Shown: positions 9,247-18,870 of the stretch, one piece after another
Position numbering within the stretch: the stretch's first letter is position 1
Layout: each line of letters opens with the position of its first letter
NCBI RefSeq assembly: GCF_900141775.1
Contig: NZ_FSRI01000001.1
Span: forward strand, 1,024,251-1,088,250
Direction: 5' to 3'
DNA: 64,000 nucleotides
Source: Salinivibrio sp. ES.052
GTDB taxonomy: Bacteria > Pseudomonadota > Gammaproteobacteria > Enterobacterales > Vibrionaceae
Position numbers and translations under genes: made by a program
Notes under the pieces: generated by a model
Seen by the model: only the letters and a program-made list of their open reading frames with translations
Told to the model about the DNA's origin: nothing
The model's database searches: none

Positions 9247-10253
9247 AACACTTACCAGCTGATATGACGCGGTGGCAAGGGCGTGTTGATCCTGAGGATG
9301 GCGATCGCGGACTGCGTTTGCACCAAGCGGTTACCGCATACACGCCTTCTTGTGAACAAGGCGGCGTGGTGATCTACGGTTTTGCCTGTGATGAAGGTGT
9401 CGCGCGCAACAAAGGTCGTCAAGGTGCGGCGCTGGCACCGGATGCTATCCGTCAAGCACTCGCAAACCTCGCTTGGCATCAATGTCCGCCATTATTTGAT
9501 GGTGGCACTATCGCCTGTGACGACGGTGATCTTGTCTTAGCGCAGCAAAGCCTAAGCGCACAGATTGCAAATACACTTCCCCAACACAATGTACTGACAC
9601 TGGGTGGCGGACATGAAACGGCGTGGGCCAGCTTTCAAGGCTTATCCAGTTACGTGTCGCGCCATGTTCCATCCCAACAGGCACCCAAGATTGGCATCAT
9701 TAACTTTGATGCACACTTTGACTTGCGTACGCCACAAGGGCTCAGCGAAGCCGGCAGCTCAGGCACACCCTTCGCGCAAATTGCACAATATTGTGAGCAA
9801 AAAGGCTGGCCATTCCATTACGCCTGCTTGGGTGTGAGTCGCACCAGTAATACCCAAGCACTTTTCGACAAAGCCGATCAGCTCAATTGCTGGGTTGAAG
9901 AAGACACACAAATGGATGCAGATGCCGTACCGGCATTAAAAACCAAATTAACGCAATTTATCCAAGGCTGTGATTATCTCTATCTGACCTTAGATATGGA
10001 TGTGTTTCCCGCCAGTGCCGCGCCGGGTGTCAGCGCCCCTGCCGCATTCGGAGTGCCTGTACACGTGATTGAGCCGCTTATTCGGCATGTATTTATCGAC
10101 GCTCAGCAACAGCAGATCCCTGTGCCTATTTGCGATATCACTGAAGTTAACCCCCACTATGATCGCGACCAACAAACCAGTCGCTTAGCGGCGCGTATGG
10201 CGTGGGCCATGCTACACGCGTCGTCGCCCCAGATTCATGACCAAGGAGAGTAA
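9243..10253 (+). CDS. hutG: Formimidoylglutamase
   Basis: A 336-residue ureohydrolase (arginase fold) that splits N-formimino-L-glutamate to glutamate and formamide. Manganese ligands are visible in [13 protein letters not shown] (about 119-131), [11 protein letters not shown] (about 157-167) and [14 protein letters not shown] (about 241-254). It overlaps hutI by ATGA and ends two bases before the hutU ATG, so the four hut genes form one operon. Presence of HutG means the one-step route to glutamate rather than HutF plus N-formylglutamate deformylase. Confidence 0.95.
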   Translation: MKHLPADMTRWQGRVDPEDGDRGLRLHQAVTAYTPSCEQGGVVIYGFACDEGVARNKGRQGAALAPDAIRQALANLAWHQCPPLFDGGTIACDDGDLVLAQQSLSAQIANTLPQHNVLTLGGGHETAWASFQGLSSYVSRHVPSQQAPKIGIINFDAHFDLRTPQGLSEAGSSGTPFAQIAQYCEQKGWPFHYACLGVSRTSNTQALFDKADQLNCWVEEDTQMDADAVPALKTKLTQFIQGCDYLYLTLDMDVFPASAAPGVSAPAAFGVPVHVIEPLIRHVFIDAQQQQIPVPICDITEVNPHYDRDQQTSRLAARMAWAMLHASSPQIHDQGE

Positions 10254-10255
10254 CC

Positions 10256-11944
10256 ATGACGGATCCACGTTTTGACTCACGTACAGTTAAAGCACCAACC
10301 GGGCCGACACTGAACGCCAAAAGCTGGCTAACCGAAGCACCACTTCGCATGCTGATGAATAACCTGCACCCTGACGTGGCCGAGCATCCAAATGGTTTGG
10401 TCGTTTATGGTGGCATTGGCCGTGCCGCGCGCAACTGGCAATGTTTCGATAAGATCGTCGAGGTGCTAAAACGCTTAGAGGACGATCAAACTTTACTGGT
10501 GCAATCCGGCAAACCGGTGGGCGTATTCCCCACCCACAAAGATGCGCCACGTGTATTGATTGCCAACTCTAATTTGGTGCCGCATTGGGCAAACTGGGAA
10601 CACTTTAATGAGCTCGATAAACAAGGGCTAATGATGTACGGCCAGATGACCGCGGGAAGCTGGATCTACATTGGCTCGCAAGGCATTGTTCAGGGTACTT
10701 ATGAAACCTTTGTCGCCGTGGCTAAAAAGCATTTTGGCGGCGAGGCAAAAGGTCGCTGGGTGTTAACTGGCGGTTTAGGGGGTATGGGCGGCGCACAACC
10801 ACTTGCCGCCACCATGGCGGGCTTTTCAATGATTGCGGTTGAGTGCGATGAAAGCCGTATCGACTACCGTCTGCGTACCGGTTACGTCGACCGTAAGGCC
10901 ACATCACTTGACCAAGCATTAGGAATGATAGAAGACGCTAAACAAACAGGGGAACCCGTATCGATTGGCTTATTGGGTAATGCCGCCGATATCTTCCCAG
11001 AGCTGGTGGAACGCAATATCACCCCCGATGTGGTCACCGACCAAACCTCAGCCCACGATCCTCTCAATGGCTACCTGCCGCAGGGCTGGACTATGGAGCA
11101 AGCCGCGGCACAGCGCAAAGAAAACGAAGCGGACGTTGTGAAAGCGGCGAAAGCGTCAATGGCCGTGCAAGTAAAAGCGATGCTTGATCTGCAAACTCGT
11201 GGCGCGGCGACCCTGGATTACGGCAACAACATTCGCCAAATGGCGCTCGAAGTGGGGGTTGATAATGCCTTTGATTTCCCAGGGTTTGTGCCAGCCTACA
11301 TTCGTCCGTTATTCTGCCAAGGAATTGGCCCGTTCCGCTGGGCGGCACTGTCGGGCGATCCAGAAGATATCTATAAAACCGATCAGAAAGTCAAAGAGCT
11401 GATCCCGGACGACCCACACCTGCACAACTGGCTGGATATGGCCAAAGAGCGCATTCAATTCCAAGGCTTACCCGCACGAATTTGCTGGGTGGGTGTCAAA
11501 GATCGCGCGCGTTTGGCCCTCGCTTTTAACGACATGGTGAAAAATGGTGAGCTCAAAGCACCCGTGGTAATTGGCCGTGACCACTTAGACTCAGGCTCAG
11601 TCGCAAGCCCGAACCGTGAAACCGAAGGCATGCTTGATGGTTCAGATGCGGTGTCAGATTGGCCATTACTCAACGCGATGCTAAACACGGCATCAGGGGC
11701 TACCTGGGTGTCATTGCACCATGGTGGGGGCGTCGGTATGGGCTTTTCACAACATTCTGGCGTTGTGATTGTCTGTGACGGCACAGATGATGCCCATCAG
11801 CGTGTGGCACGCGTGCTACGAAACGACCCCGCGACCGGGGTAATGCGCCACGCCGATGCCGGCTACGACATTGCCATTGATTGCGCCAAAGAAGAACAAC
11901 TCGATCTGCCGCTGTTGGACTTATCCAACCAACCGCTGCGCTAA
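10256..11944 (+). CDS. hutU: Urocanate hydratase (urocanase)
   Basis: A 562-residue NAD-dependent enzyme that converts urocanate to imidazolonepropionate. The glycine-rich NAD loop [13 protein letters not shown] lies near 174-186. [17 protein letters not shown] (about 262-278) and the active-site region with [14 protein letters not shown] follow; [17 protein letters not shown] near 486-502 is the C-terminal signature. Length is typical (about 560). It sits in the hutIGUH operon, two bases after hutG and 15 before hutH. Confidence 0.98.
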   Translation: MTDPRFDSRTVKAPTGPTLNAKSWLTEAPLRMLMNNLHPDVAEHPNGLVVYGGIGRAARNWQCFDKIVEVLKRLEDDQTLLVQSGKPVGVFPTHKDAPRVLIANSNLVPHWANWEHFNELDKQGLMMYGQMTAGSWIYIGSQGIVQGTYETFVAVAKKHFGGEAKGRWVLTGGLGGMGGAQPLAATMAGFSMIAVECDESRIDYRLRTGYVDRKATSLDQALGMIEDAKQTGEPVSIGLLGNAADIFPELVERNITPDVVTDQTSAHDPLNGYLPQGWTMEQAAAQRKENEADVVKAAKASMAVQVKAMLDLQTRGAATLDYGNNIRQMALEVGVDNAFDFPGFVPAYIRPLFCQGIGPFRWAALSGDPEDIYKTDQKVKELIPDDPHLHNWLDMAKERIQFQGLPARICWVGVKDRARLALAFNDMVKNGELKAPVVIGRDHLDSGSVASPNRETEGMLDGSDAVSDWPLLNAMLNTASGATWVSLHHGGGVGMGFSQHSGVVIVCDGTDDAHQRVARVLRNDPATGVMRHADAGYDIAIDCAKEEQLDLPLLDLSNQPLR

Positions 11945-11959
11945 GCTAAGGAGAGCAAG

Positions 11960-13492
11960 ATGTACACATTAACGCTACAACCTGGTGAGCTCACCCTAGA
12001 CCAACTGCGCCAAGTTAGCCGCGAGCCAGTGCAACTGGTTTTTGCTGACGGCATTGAAGCTACCATGAAAACCAGTACCGATACGGTGGCAGACATCCTC
12101 GCGCAAGATCGCGTGGTGTATGGTATTAATACCGGCTTTGGTTTATTGGCCAATACTCGGATTGAATTGGACGATTTAGAAACACTGCAGCGCTCGATTG
12201 TACTGTCGCATGCGGCAGGGATTGGCGAGTTTATGGACGATGCCACCGTGCGCCTGATGATCGTGCTCAAAATTGCTAGCTTGGCTCGTGGCTACTCAGG
12301 GATCCGCTTTGAGGTCGTCAAAGCACTGGCAGAGTTGGTTAATCGCGAAGTCTATCCCTGCATTCCCAAAAAAGGATCTGTCGGTGCCTCAGGCGATCTC
12401 GCCCCACTGGCACATATGAGCACGGTACTATTGGGGGAAGGCCAGGCGCGTTACAAAGGCGAGGTGATCTCCGGCGAGGCCGCGTTAAAAATCGCGGGGC
12501 TGACTCCTATTACGCTGGGGCCAAAAGAAGGACTTGCGCTACTCAACGGCACGCAAGCCTCCACCGCTTTTGCCCTTGAAGGCTTGTTTGAGGCCGAAGA
12601 CTTGTATGCTGCCGCCACTGTGTGTGGGGCATTGTCAGTAGAAGCGGCATTAGGCAGCCGCCGCCCCTTCGATCCACGCATTCACGCAGTACGCGGTCAC
12701 CAAACCCAAATGGATGCCGCTGCCGCCTACCGTCATCTGCTAAATGAGTCCAGTGAAATTGGCGACAGCCACCAAAACTGTGAAAAAGTGCAAGATCCTT
12801 ACTCTCTGCGCTGCCAGCCACAAGTGATGGGCGCCTGCTTACAGCAAATTCGCCAAGCAGCCGAGGTGCTCACCACTGAAGCCAATGCGGTGTCGGATAA
12901 TCCCCTCGTGTTCCCTGAAGATGGCGACATCATTTCTGGTGGCAACTTCCATGCTGAGCCGGTTGCCATGGTGGCAGACAATTTGGCGCTCGCAATTGCC
13001 GAAATCGGCAGCTTATCAGAGCGCCGCATGGCCTTATTGATTGATAGCAACTTGAGTAAACTCCCGCCATTTTTGGTCAACAACGGCGGGGTCAACTCTG
13101 GTTTTATGATCGCGCAAGTCACCGCGGCTGCACTGGCAAGCGAGAATAAAACCCTAGCCCACCCGGCGTCCATCGATAGCTTGCCTACGTCTGCCAACCA
13201 AGAAGATCACGTCTCCATGGCGACTTTCGCCGCGCGGCGCTTGCATGATATGAGTGCAAACACCCGCGGCATTTTGGCCGTTGAGCTGCTATCGGCCAGT
13301 CAAGGGATTGATTTTCGCGCTCCCAATAAAACCTCTGAGCGCTTAGAGCAAGCCAAAGCCGAATTACGTGGTGCCGTCCCGTTTTACGATAAAGACCGCT
13401 ACTTTGCGCCTGATATCGAAAAGGCCAATGCGCTTGTGAAAACCGGGACCTATAATCGGCTGATGCCCTCCGGCTTACTCCCCAGCCTGTAA
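11960..13492 (+). CDS. hutH: Histidine ammonia-lyase
   Basis: A 510-residue lyase that removes ammonia from histidine to give urocanate, the first step of the pathway. The self-forming MIO cofactor comes from Ala-Ser-Gly at 143-145 within [15 protein letters not shown]. Other family segments are YGINTGFG (54-61), NGTQAS and [21 protein letters not shown] ribosome site precedes the ATG by six bases. It is the last gene of hutIGUH and is followed within 15 bases by a strong terminator. In many bacteria hutH precedes hutU; the order here is the Vibrio type. Confidence 0.98.
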   Translation: MYTLTLQPGELTLDQLRQVSREPVQLVFADGIEATMKTSTDTVADILAQDRVVYGINTGFGLLANTRIELDDLETLQRSIVLSHAAGIGEFMDDATVRLMIVLKIASLARGYSGIRFEVVKALAELVNREVYPCIPKKGSVGASGDLAPLAHMSTVLLGEGQARYKGEVISGEAALKIAGLTPITLGPKEGLALLNGTQASTAFALEGLFEAEDLYAAATVCGALSVEAALGSRRPFDPRIHAVRGHQTQMDAAAAYRHLLNESSEIGDSHQNCEKVQDPYSLRCQPQVMGACLQQIRQAAEVLTTEANAVSDNPLVFPEDGDIISGGNFHAEPVAMVADNLALAIAEIGSLSERRMALLIDSNLSKLPPFLVNNGGVNSGFMIAQVTAAALASENKTLAHPASIDSLPTSANQEDHVSMATFAARRLHDMSANTRGILAVELLSASQGIDFRAPNKTSERLEQAKAELRGAVPFYDKDRYFAPDIEKANALVKTGTYNRLMPSGLLPSL

Positions 13493-13505
13493 AGTATTTA
13501 CCCGC

Positions 13506-13532
13506 AAAAACGGCTCCTATGAGCCGTTTTTT
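13506..13532 (+). terminator. Terminator of the hut operon
   Basis: AAAAACGGCTC-CTAT-GAGCCGTTTTT is a perfect 11-bp stem with a four-base loop and a T run, 14 bases after the hutH stop. Confidence 0.93.
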
Positions 13533-13628
13533 ATTGAATTTGCCTCCATCTCCACAGAACATCAAAGCCGAAATAGGCTAATATATAGCCAGTTACCTCC
13601 CCCTCACCTCGATGTAACGGAGTCGCTT

Positions 13629-14498
13629 ATGTGGCATGCACTGTCTCTACACTTATCCGAACTGCTCGATATTGATTTTGAGATCAGAGAAAAAACCGCC
13701 ATCAACGGTGGTGACATTCACGATGCCTATTGCATTAGCGACGGGGGCGAACAGCGCTTTTTCGTTAAAATCAACGAACGGGAGTTGTTGCCAGCTTTTG
13801 AGGCCGAAGCCGAAGGCCTACGTCAGCTCGCCATGAGCGGCCATATTCGTGTCCCTCAGGTACATTTTGTCGGCCCCGTGAAAGATAACGCAGCTCTGGT
13901 TCTTAATTTTTTGCCCATAAAATCGCTCGATGACACGCAGGCTTATTTGTTGGGGCAACACTTAGCGCGTCATCATCGCTGGGGGGAGCAAGCAGAGTAC
14001 GGCTTCGATGACGATAATTTCATCGGCACCACGGAGCAGAGAAACTGTTGGCACCGCAAATGGTGTCGTTTTTTTGCCGAACAACGTATTGGTTGGCAAC
14101 TGCAATTAGCAGCAGAGCGCTCACTGCATTTTGGCAACATCGATACCATTACCGATAATGTGAAAGCCCAGCTTGTCGGCTACACGCCTAAGCCTTCTTT
14201 ATTACACGGTGATCTTTGGTCTGGCAACATGGGACTCTCTGTGAACGGGCCTGTGGTGTTTGATCCTGCTTGTTATTGGGGGGATCGTGAAGCCGATATT
14301 GCCATGACGGAATTATTTGGCGGTTTCCCACAAAGCTTCTATAACGGCTATCAGGCCGAGTGGCCATTAGATGACGGCTATCAGCAACGAAAAGACATTT
14401 ACAACCTTTATCATGTGCTCAACCACGTTAACTTATTTGGCGGCCCCTACCTTGCCCAAGCCGAACAGTTGCTGATACGGCTTTCGCTTACAAACTAA
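13629..14498 (+). CDS. Fructosamine kinase family protein
   Basis: A 289-residue protein of the fructosamine/ketosamine-3-kinase family (E. coli YniA type). Signatures are INGGDIHDAYCI near 23-34, FVKIN (40-46), the DDDNFIGTTEQ segment (about 137-147), the catalytic LLHGDLWSGNMG (about 196-207) and the metal-binding VVFDPACYWGDREADIAM (about 214-231). Known relatives phosphorylate ribulosamines or fructosamines so that glycated proteins can be repaired. It is a single gene between the hut operon and the convergent srl operon. Substrate specificity cannot be read here. Confidence 0.92.
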   Translation: MWHALSLHLSELLDIDFEIREKTAINGGDIHDAYCISDGGEQRFFVKINERELLPAFEAEAEGLRQLAMSGHIRVPQVHFVGPVKDNAALVLNFLPIKSLDDTQAYLLGQHLARHHRWGEQAEYGFDDDNFIGTTEQRNCWHRKWCRFFAEQRIGWQLQLAAERSLHFGNIDTITDNVKAQLVGYTPKPSLLHGDLWSGNMGLSVNGPVVFDPACYWGDREADIAMTELFGGFPQSFYNGYQAEWPLDDGYQQRKDIYNLYHVLNHVNLFGGPYLAQAEQLLIRLSLTN

Positions 14499-14532
14499 AT
14501 GTTTACGGATAGCGAAAAACCGCGCGTGCCGT

Positions 14533-15300
14533 TTAGACAACTAAAACGTCTATACCCTGTTTTTCCAAAGATTCTATGTGCTTTTGTTTAATATCGGAAT
14601 CTGTCACTAAGACATTAATCTTATCGAGAGGAACAACAACATTGGGGCTTCGACGCCCAAATTTACTCGAATCTGTGACAACAATGATTTTATTTGCTGC
14701 CTGACACATGGCTTGACTCACCTGATACGCTTCATTGTATGTTGTGGTGCCTTGGGCAAGATCAAAGCCATCCGCGCCAATGAATAGCTTATCAAACGAA
14801 AACTTCTGAAATGCCTGTTCGGCAAGGGCGCCATGGAATGATGCGGATTTGTGCCTGTACGTGCCCCCGGGCATTAACACTGTGTGGGGCGATTCGAGCT
14901 CCGCTACTGCATTGACAATATGAATGCTATTGGTCATCAGCGTCAGCTCTAAAACATGTTGAAGATGACTCACCATTTGCAATGTGGTGCTGCCACAGTC
15001 AAGAATAATAGACTCGCCATCTTGTACAAGTTTAGATGCAGCTTGCGCAATCAGAGATTTGTGCTCTAGGTTTAAGGTTTGCTTAACATCCATAGACCAA
15101 TCCTCAAGGCTATGAGGAGCTGTGGCCGCTTCCGCAGCACCATATCGGCGAATCACCAAACCATCCTCTTCAAGTGACCGGAGATCGCTTCTAATCGTTG
15201 CGCCTGATGTGTCAAACGTAGATGCGAGCCTATTCACTGACGTCTTACCATTAGCTTTGAGGAATTCTAACAATCGCTCTCTTCTATTATCCAAATTCAT
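14533..15300 (-). CDS. srlR: Glucitol (sorbitol) operon repressor, DeoR family
   Basis: A 255-residue DeoR regulator. The helix-turn-helix spans about 5-58 (FDTSGATIRSDLRSLEEDGLVIRRYG), followed by a sugar-phosphate-sensing domain. ILDCGSTTLQM, MTNSIHIVNA, LMPGGTYRHKSASFHG and DSSKFGRRSPNVV align closely with E. coli SrlR. The ATG at 15300 is preferred over one at 15312, whose ribosome site would be too close. It is the last gene of srlAEBDMR, as in E. coli, and the 64-bp gap before it holds a perfect CTTTCA/TGAAAG inverted repeat that may be its own operator. Confidence 0.92.
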   Translation of the reverse strand: MNLDNRRERLLEFLKANGKTSVNRLASTFDTSGATIRSDLRSLEEDGLVIRRYGAAEAATAPHSLEDWSMDVKQTLNLEHKSLIAQAASKLVQDGESIILDCGSTTLQMVSHLQHVLELTLMTNSIHIVNAVAELESPHTVLMPGGTYRHKSASFHGALAEQAFQKFSFDKLFIGADGFDLAQGTTTYNEAYQVSQAMCQAANKIIVVTDSSKFGRRSPNVVVPLDKINVLVTDSDIKQKHIESLEKQGIDVLVV

Positions 15301-15344
15301 TACATCATCCACTTTTTGATATACTTAGCACTGTAAACACAAGG

Positions 15345-15359
15345 CTTTCAAAATGAAAG
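15345..15359. promoter_or_regulatory. Inverted repeat before srlR, possible SrlR operator
   Basis: CTTTCA-AAA-TGAAAG is a perfect 6-bp inverted repeat in the srlM-srlR gap. Related TTTGAA/TTCAAA elements occur before srlA at 18596-18604 and 18659-18672. The shared pattern suggests binding by the DeoR-type SrlR. This is inference. Confidence 0.45.
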
Positions 15360-15376
15360 ATGAAAAAGCGAATCAT

Positions 15377-15736
15377 CTAGAGATTTTCACGATTTGCGAC
15401 ACTAATCGCCTCTTGAAATGGCGGGGTGAGCTGCGATAAAGCTCTGTTTGATAAAGGGAGAAGCTGGCCAACAAGAGATTCCATTCTCTTTGGGCGAGAG
15501 AAGATTGACACACCTTTCATATAAGCAAAATCAACAATTTCTTCATTTTCATTTGCCGCAATAATGACTACAGTTCTAGGTTTCCAGCGGCTTTTTGTCC
15601 GCCCGATTCTAACACTTCCTTTTTGAGATAACTCCTTCAATATTTTGTTAAAAGCTCTAACTTGAAAATACCCAAAAACAATTTGAAGCCCCCATGCGAG
15701 TATCGCCACATAAATAATCGACCAGGTTGTATCCAT
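15377..15736 (-). CDS. srlM: Glucitol operon activator protein GutM
   Basis: A 119-residue protein with one N-terminal membrane-like segment (about 5-25), followed by a basic region with GSVRIGRTKSRWKPRTVVII, as in GutM/SrlM. In E. coli it activates the gut operon by an unclear mechanism. Its position between srlD and srlR is conserved. A hairpin resembling a weak terminator (15756-15776) lies just before it, which may lower expression of srlM and srlR relative to the PTS genes. The C-terminus matches family length (about 119). Confidence 0.87.
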   Translation of the reverse strand: MDTTWSIIYVAILAWGLQIVFGYFQVRAFNKILKELSQKGSVRIGRTKSRWKPRTVVIIAANENEEIVDFAYMKGVSIFSRPKRMESLVGQLLPLSNRALSQLTPPFQEAISVANRENL

Positions 15737-15755
15737 AAACTCTCCTTACATAAAC

Positions 15756-15776
15756 AAAGGGGCTATACACCCCTTT
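15756..15776 (-). terminator. Intercistronic hairpin between srlD and srlM
   Basis: Perfect 7-bp stem AAAGGGG/CCCCTTT with a seven-base loop lying 20 bases after the srlD stop, followed on the minus strand by a short interrupted T run. It could be a partial terminator or an mRNA 3' end stabiliser that separates the structural genes from srlM-srlR. Confidence 0.6.
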
Positions 15777-15795
15777 ATTTATAAATATCAATATA

Positions 15796-16575
15796 TTAGA
15801 ACATAACTTGTCCACCAGTAATGTTGATAGATTGTCCCGTGCAATAGGCAGCCTCATCACTGGCATAGAATTTAAGCACATTCAGTACATCTTGATAATC
15901 ACAACCCGCTTTCAAAGGCACTTTATCGATGTATATTTGTTCAACAGCAGACTCATCCACATTGAGCTTTTTAGCATATTGTGGAATGAGGGATTGAAAC
16001 ATTGGGCTTTTCAGTAAATTACCCAGCATCAAAGAATGAACAGTTACACCGTGCTCTGCTAAGTCGAGCGCTAAAGACTGTGTCAGTCCAACACCGCCAA
16101 ACTTCGCTGCAGAATACCCACTATTATGTTTAGAACCTACCTTTCCTGATTTAGAGTTAATTTGAATAATACGCCCACCACGCCTTTCTCTAATCATAAT
16201 TTTAGAGACTTCTCTTGCGCATAAGAAATACCCAGTCAAATTAACATTGATTGATAATTTCCAATCTGAAAAATCAAAACTATCTATTTTTGATGCCGTT
16301 GCAACACCAGCATTATATACTAAAAGATCAATGCGACCTATAAGAGAGTCAACACGCTCGACCATTTCTTTAACGCTAGATTCATTTGTAGCATCAACAC
16401 CTACACCAAAGGCAATTTCATCGCCATATTCTTGGTTAATTCCTTCGCTTACGCCACTCGCATTTTTTTCATTCAAGTCAGCAACGACCACACGGTAACC
16501 ATCATCGGCTAATCCCCGACAAATGAACTCACCTAGAGTTTGGCCACCACCGACAACTAACGCTACTTTACTCAT
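15796..16575 (-). CDS. srlD: Sorbitol-6-phosphate 2-dehydrogenase
   Basis: A 259-residue short-chain dehydrogenase, the same length as E. coli SrlD. It oxidises sorbitol-6-phosphate to fructose-6-phosphate with NAD. The nucleotide loop is VVGGGQTLGEF (7-17). The catalytic YSAAK follows NSKSGKVGSKHNSG. The C-terminus YCTGQSINITGGQVMF is near-identical to the enterobacterial protein. The ATG at 16575 has AGAGGTGG just upstream; a GTG two codons earlier is less likely. It lies 18 bases after srlB within the operon. Confidence 0.96.
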   Translation of the reverse strand: MSKVALVVGGGQTLGEFICRGLADDGYRVVVADLNEKNASGVSEGINQEYGDEIAFGVGVDATNESSVKEMVERVDSLIGRIDLLVYNAGVATASKIDSFDFSDWKLSINVNLTGYFLCAREVSKIMIRERRGGRIIQINSKSGKVGSKHNSGYSAAKFGGVGLTQSLALDLAEHGVTVHSLMLGNLLKSPMFQSLIPQYAKKLNVDESAVEQIYIDKVPLKAGCDYQDVLNVLKFYASDEAAYCTGQSINITGGQVMF

Positions 16576-16593
16576 AACCACCTCTAAAAATTT

Positions 16594-16956
16594 CTAATTA
16601 AAAAATTTAATTTCATCACCACAAACGATACTGCCTGGCCGATTTCCTTCGACATGTACACAGCCAGGGAACTCAGCAGAATGTTCACCATCAAAACGAA
16701 TTGTTATATGGCCTAACTCACTTAAATTTCGATTAGCAACATCACCTACGGCAGTAATAGTAAATAAGCAATCTGAGATCTTCACTTTATTACCAGGCTT
16801 AATCTCACCTTTTAATTGATCATGACAATGAATAAAGCAATAGTCTTTTACTTCTTCGGGCGCAATATCAGAAAATAGAATCATCATATCGTCTTCCAGT
16901 GCTTCGCTGGAAAATTCACCGAGGCTTTGTATTTTCACTTGATAGAGAGCTAACAT
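16594..16956 (-). CDS. srlB: PTS glucitol/sorbitol transporter subunit IIA
   Basis: A 120-residue cytoplasmic IIA protein of the Gut family. It takes phosphate from HPr on a histidine (candidate in CFIHCHDQLKG, about 41-51) and passes it to IIB. VGDVANRNLSELGHITIRFDG (about 70-90) and the FPGCVHVEG segment match the family. It sits between srlE and srlD as in E. coli, with gaps of about 12 bases on either side and a good AGGAGGT site upstream. Confidence 0.95.
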   Translation of the reverse strand: MLALYQVKIQSLGEFSSEALEDDMMILFSDIAPEEVKDYCFIHCHDQLKGEIKPGNKVKISDCLFTITAVGDVANRNLSELGHITIRFDGEHSAEFPGCVHVEGNRPGSIVCGDEIKFFN

Positions 16957-16968
16957 ATCTACCTCCTA

Positions 16969-17976
16969 CTATTGATAAATGAACATAGACACAAACCAAG
17001 CAATTAGAACGGTCGGCGCACCTGTTAAGAACCGTGAATACAGAACAGATGGCACGCCGATTTCCACTGTTTTTTGCTCGGCTTCAGCAAGTCCCAATCC
17101 CACAGGGATAAAATCACAAGCTGCTTGTGAGTTAATTGCAAATAAAGCCGGTAGCGCCAGGTGAGGCGGAATGGATCCCATGCCAATCTGAGTGCCAACC
17201 AATACACCAATGACTTGTGCAATTACCGCCCCAGGGCCGAGAAAAGGCGAAAGTAAGGGGAAAGAGCAGATTAACGCTAACGTCACTAGACCCAGCGGGT
17301 TTTGCGCGAGTGGCGTGAGGCCATGAGCAACCAAATCACCGAACCCTGATGCCATGATCACGCCAATGAGCATCGCAACAAACGCCATAAAAGGAAGAAT
17401 AGTCTGGATGACGGTATCAATGGTTTCTCGCCCTGCTTGGAAGAAAGTCGACATCACTCCCCCCATCGCCAAGCCAACTCGCGCTAAAAGTCCATCACTC
17501 TGCTGGCTCAGTTTTTTATTTGGATCAATAGTTGCTCCATCAGTATTTGATGCATGATCTGATAAATCATCGGTTTTTGTATCTGATTTAATCATAGTTT
17601 CTTCACCCAATGAGCCCACAACTTTTATTCCCGATGGGATAACCCCCGAAACATAAATATCTTCAGTGATATACTGCGCAAGAGGGCCACTCTTTCCCGT
17701 CGAGTGAATGTTAACTGTTGGTATTCTTTTTTTGGGGTAAAGGCCACATCTAAGCGTTCCACCGCAATCAATTACCGCAACACCAACCTCTTCCTCTGGG
17801 ACACTTGTTTTAAATCCATCTACCAGTTCATAGCCAGTCACCTCTGATATTTTCTTTGCAATATCAGGGCAAGATCCTCCAGTGATATATAAAACCTTTT
17901 TACCTTCTTGAATAGGGAGTTCTAATGGACCACCCCAACCACTACTGCCTTTTTCTATCACTAATATTTTAGACAT
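16969..17976 (-). CDS. srlE: PTS glucitol/sorbitol transporter subunit IIB (IIBC2)
   Basis: A 335-residue protein. The N-terminal IIB domain carries the phosphorylated cysteine in [17 protein letters not shown] (about residue 77). A charged linker near 120-165 is followed by a membrane domain of about 160 residues ([19 protein letters not shown] through FVSMFIYQ), the second part of the split sorbitol permease. With SrlA and SrlB it imports sorbitol as sorbitol-6-phosphate. Gene order and length match the E. coli srl operon. Confidence 0.95.
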   Translation of the reverse strand: MSKILVIEKGSSGWGGPLELPIQEGKKVLYITGGSCPDIAKKISEVTGYELVDGFKTSVPEEEVGVAVIDCGGTLRCGLYPKKRIPTVNIHSTGKSGPLAQYITEDIYVSGVIPSGIKVVGSLGEETMIKSDTKTDDLSDHASNTDGATIDPNKKLSQQSDGLLARVGLAMGGVMSTFFQAGRETIDTVIQTILPFMAFVAMLIGVIMASGFGDLVAHGLTPLAQNPLGLVTLALICSFPLLSPFLGPGAVIAQVIGVLVGTQIGMGSIPPHLALPALFAINSQAACDFIPVGLGLAEAEQKTVEIGVPSVLYSRFLTGAPTVLIAWFVSMFIYQ

Positions 17977-17993
17977 TTTTATTCTCCCTTACC

Positions 17994-18545
17994 TTATTGG
18001 ACAATGTGCACTTTTCTATCGAGTTGTACGCCTTGTTGACGTTCAATAAAGTAGGTTGTGAGATCAGTAACCCAACCACGGAAGAAATTAGTAAACATAC
18101 CCACTAACAAATAGCTCACGGCTAAAGGCCCAAGCGGCAATCCTAGTGTTGTGATACCACTTGCCACACCCAGATAGACAAAAAGCTCCCCAGGATTAAC
18201 ATGAGGGAATAGCCCATTCATTGAGTGACAACTATAGGAAGCCGCTGCATAATAAGAGGGTTTATAACGTTCTGGTAAAAAGCGACCAAGACTTAGTGTC
18301 ATTGGGTTACAAAAAATAAATGTACCAATTACTGGAAGCACTAGATAACGCGTAATTGGATTTCCCGCACATCGTTGCGCTAGCCACTCCACCCGCTCTT
18401 GCCCAACGAAACGAATCAACGCGTTCATTGCAACAAGTAAAGATATAAGTAAGGGAAGTATCCCGGTTACCATATCTGAAAAAACATCTCCTCCTTTTTC
18501 AAACAAACCGATAAACCATTCCGCGCCATGAATTATCCATTCCAT
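17994..18545 (-). CDS. srlA: PTS glucitol/sorbitol transporter subunit IIC
   Basis: A 183-residue integral membrane protein that begins [20 protein letters not shown] and has several hydrophobic spans, plus [22 protein letters not shown], which is characteristic of the Gut IIC family. I chose the ATG at 18545, preceded by AAAGGGG at a six-base gap; a TTG at 18551 is also in frame. It heads the srlAEBDMR operon. The 5' region holds a CRP site and inverted repeats consistent with catabolite and SrlR control. Confidence 0.95.
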   Translation of the reverse strand: MEWIIHGAEWFIGLFEKGGDVFSDMVTGILPLLISLLVAMNALIRFVGQERVEWLAQRCAGNPITRYLVLPVIGTFIFCNPMTLSLGRFLPERYKPSYYAAASYSCHSMNGLFPHVNPGELFVYLGVASGITTLGLPLGPLAVSYLLVGMFTNFFRGWVTDLTTYFIERQQGVQLDRKVHIVQ

Positions 18546-18658
18546 AAACAACCCCTTTCATTATGATATTGTGTTTAACCGCATTCATATTTTCACTTTG
18601 AAAGCAAAATTAAAACAAGAAAGGCCGTAAGACGTGACTCAGCTCACCATGCTTTTAG

Positions 18659-18672
18659 TTTGAAAATTCAAA
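18659..18672. promoter_or_regulatory. TTTGAA/TTCAAA inverted repeat, possible SrlR operator
   Basis: A perfect 6-bp inverted repeat with an AA centre, placed about 22-35 bases downstream of the start point predicted for srlA, where a DeoR-type repressor could block transcription. A related CTTTGAAAG lies at 18596-18604. Confidence 0.45.
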
Positions 18673-18725
18673 GTTAGATTCAAACACCAATTAATGGAGA
18701 ATAATGGTTTTTGTTGCATTAATTA

Positions 18726-18743
18726 TGGTGATCATGATCACTA
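18726..18743. promoter_or_regulatory. CRP-binding site
   Basis: TGGTGATCATGATCACTA contains GTGA-N6-TCAC, the CRP core, as a perfect palindrome. Its centre is about 41 bases upstream of the start inferred for srlA from a CATTAT -10 on the minus strand, which is the class II activator position. Sugar PTS operons of this kind are known to be CRP-dependent. It also overlaps the -10 region for the divergent gene. Confidence 0.75.
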
Positions 18744-18776
18744 TAATCGTGTTTTTAACACCGTAAGGGGATCTTT

Positions 18777-18800
18777 ATGGGTATTATCAGTTTCTTATAA
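18777..18800 (+). CDS. Possible seven-residue leader peptide (MGIISFL)
   Basis: A very short frame, ATG through TAA, with a strong AAGGGG ribosome site six bases upstream. It lies 29 bases after a TATAAT hexamer in the srlQ leader. The ribosome site is better than that of srlQ itself. It may regulate srlQ by translational coupling or attenuation, or be chance. No homologue is known to me. Confidence 0.25.
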   Translation: MGIISFL

Positions 18801-18870
18801 TAGATAAAACTCTTTCACTTTACTCTTTCACAGTAAAAACAAAAGCAACATTAAAGAGGTGCTTGTCAAT

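Larger units (their letters stand above)
18546..18870. other. srlA/srlQ divergent regulatory region
   Basis: 325 bases without a normal gene. From left to right it holds CTTTGAAAG (18596-18604), TTTGAA-AA-TTCAAA (18659-18672), a minus-strand CATTAT hexamer (18701-18706) that could be the srlA -10, a CRP site at 18726-18743, a plus-strand TATAAT (18742-18747) for srlQ, and a possible seven-codon leader at 18777-18800. Confidence 0.6.
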
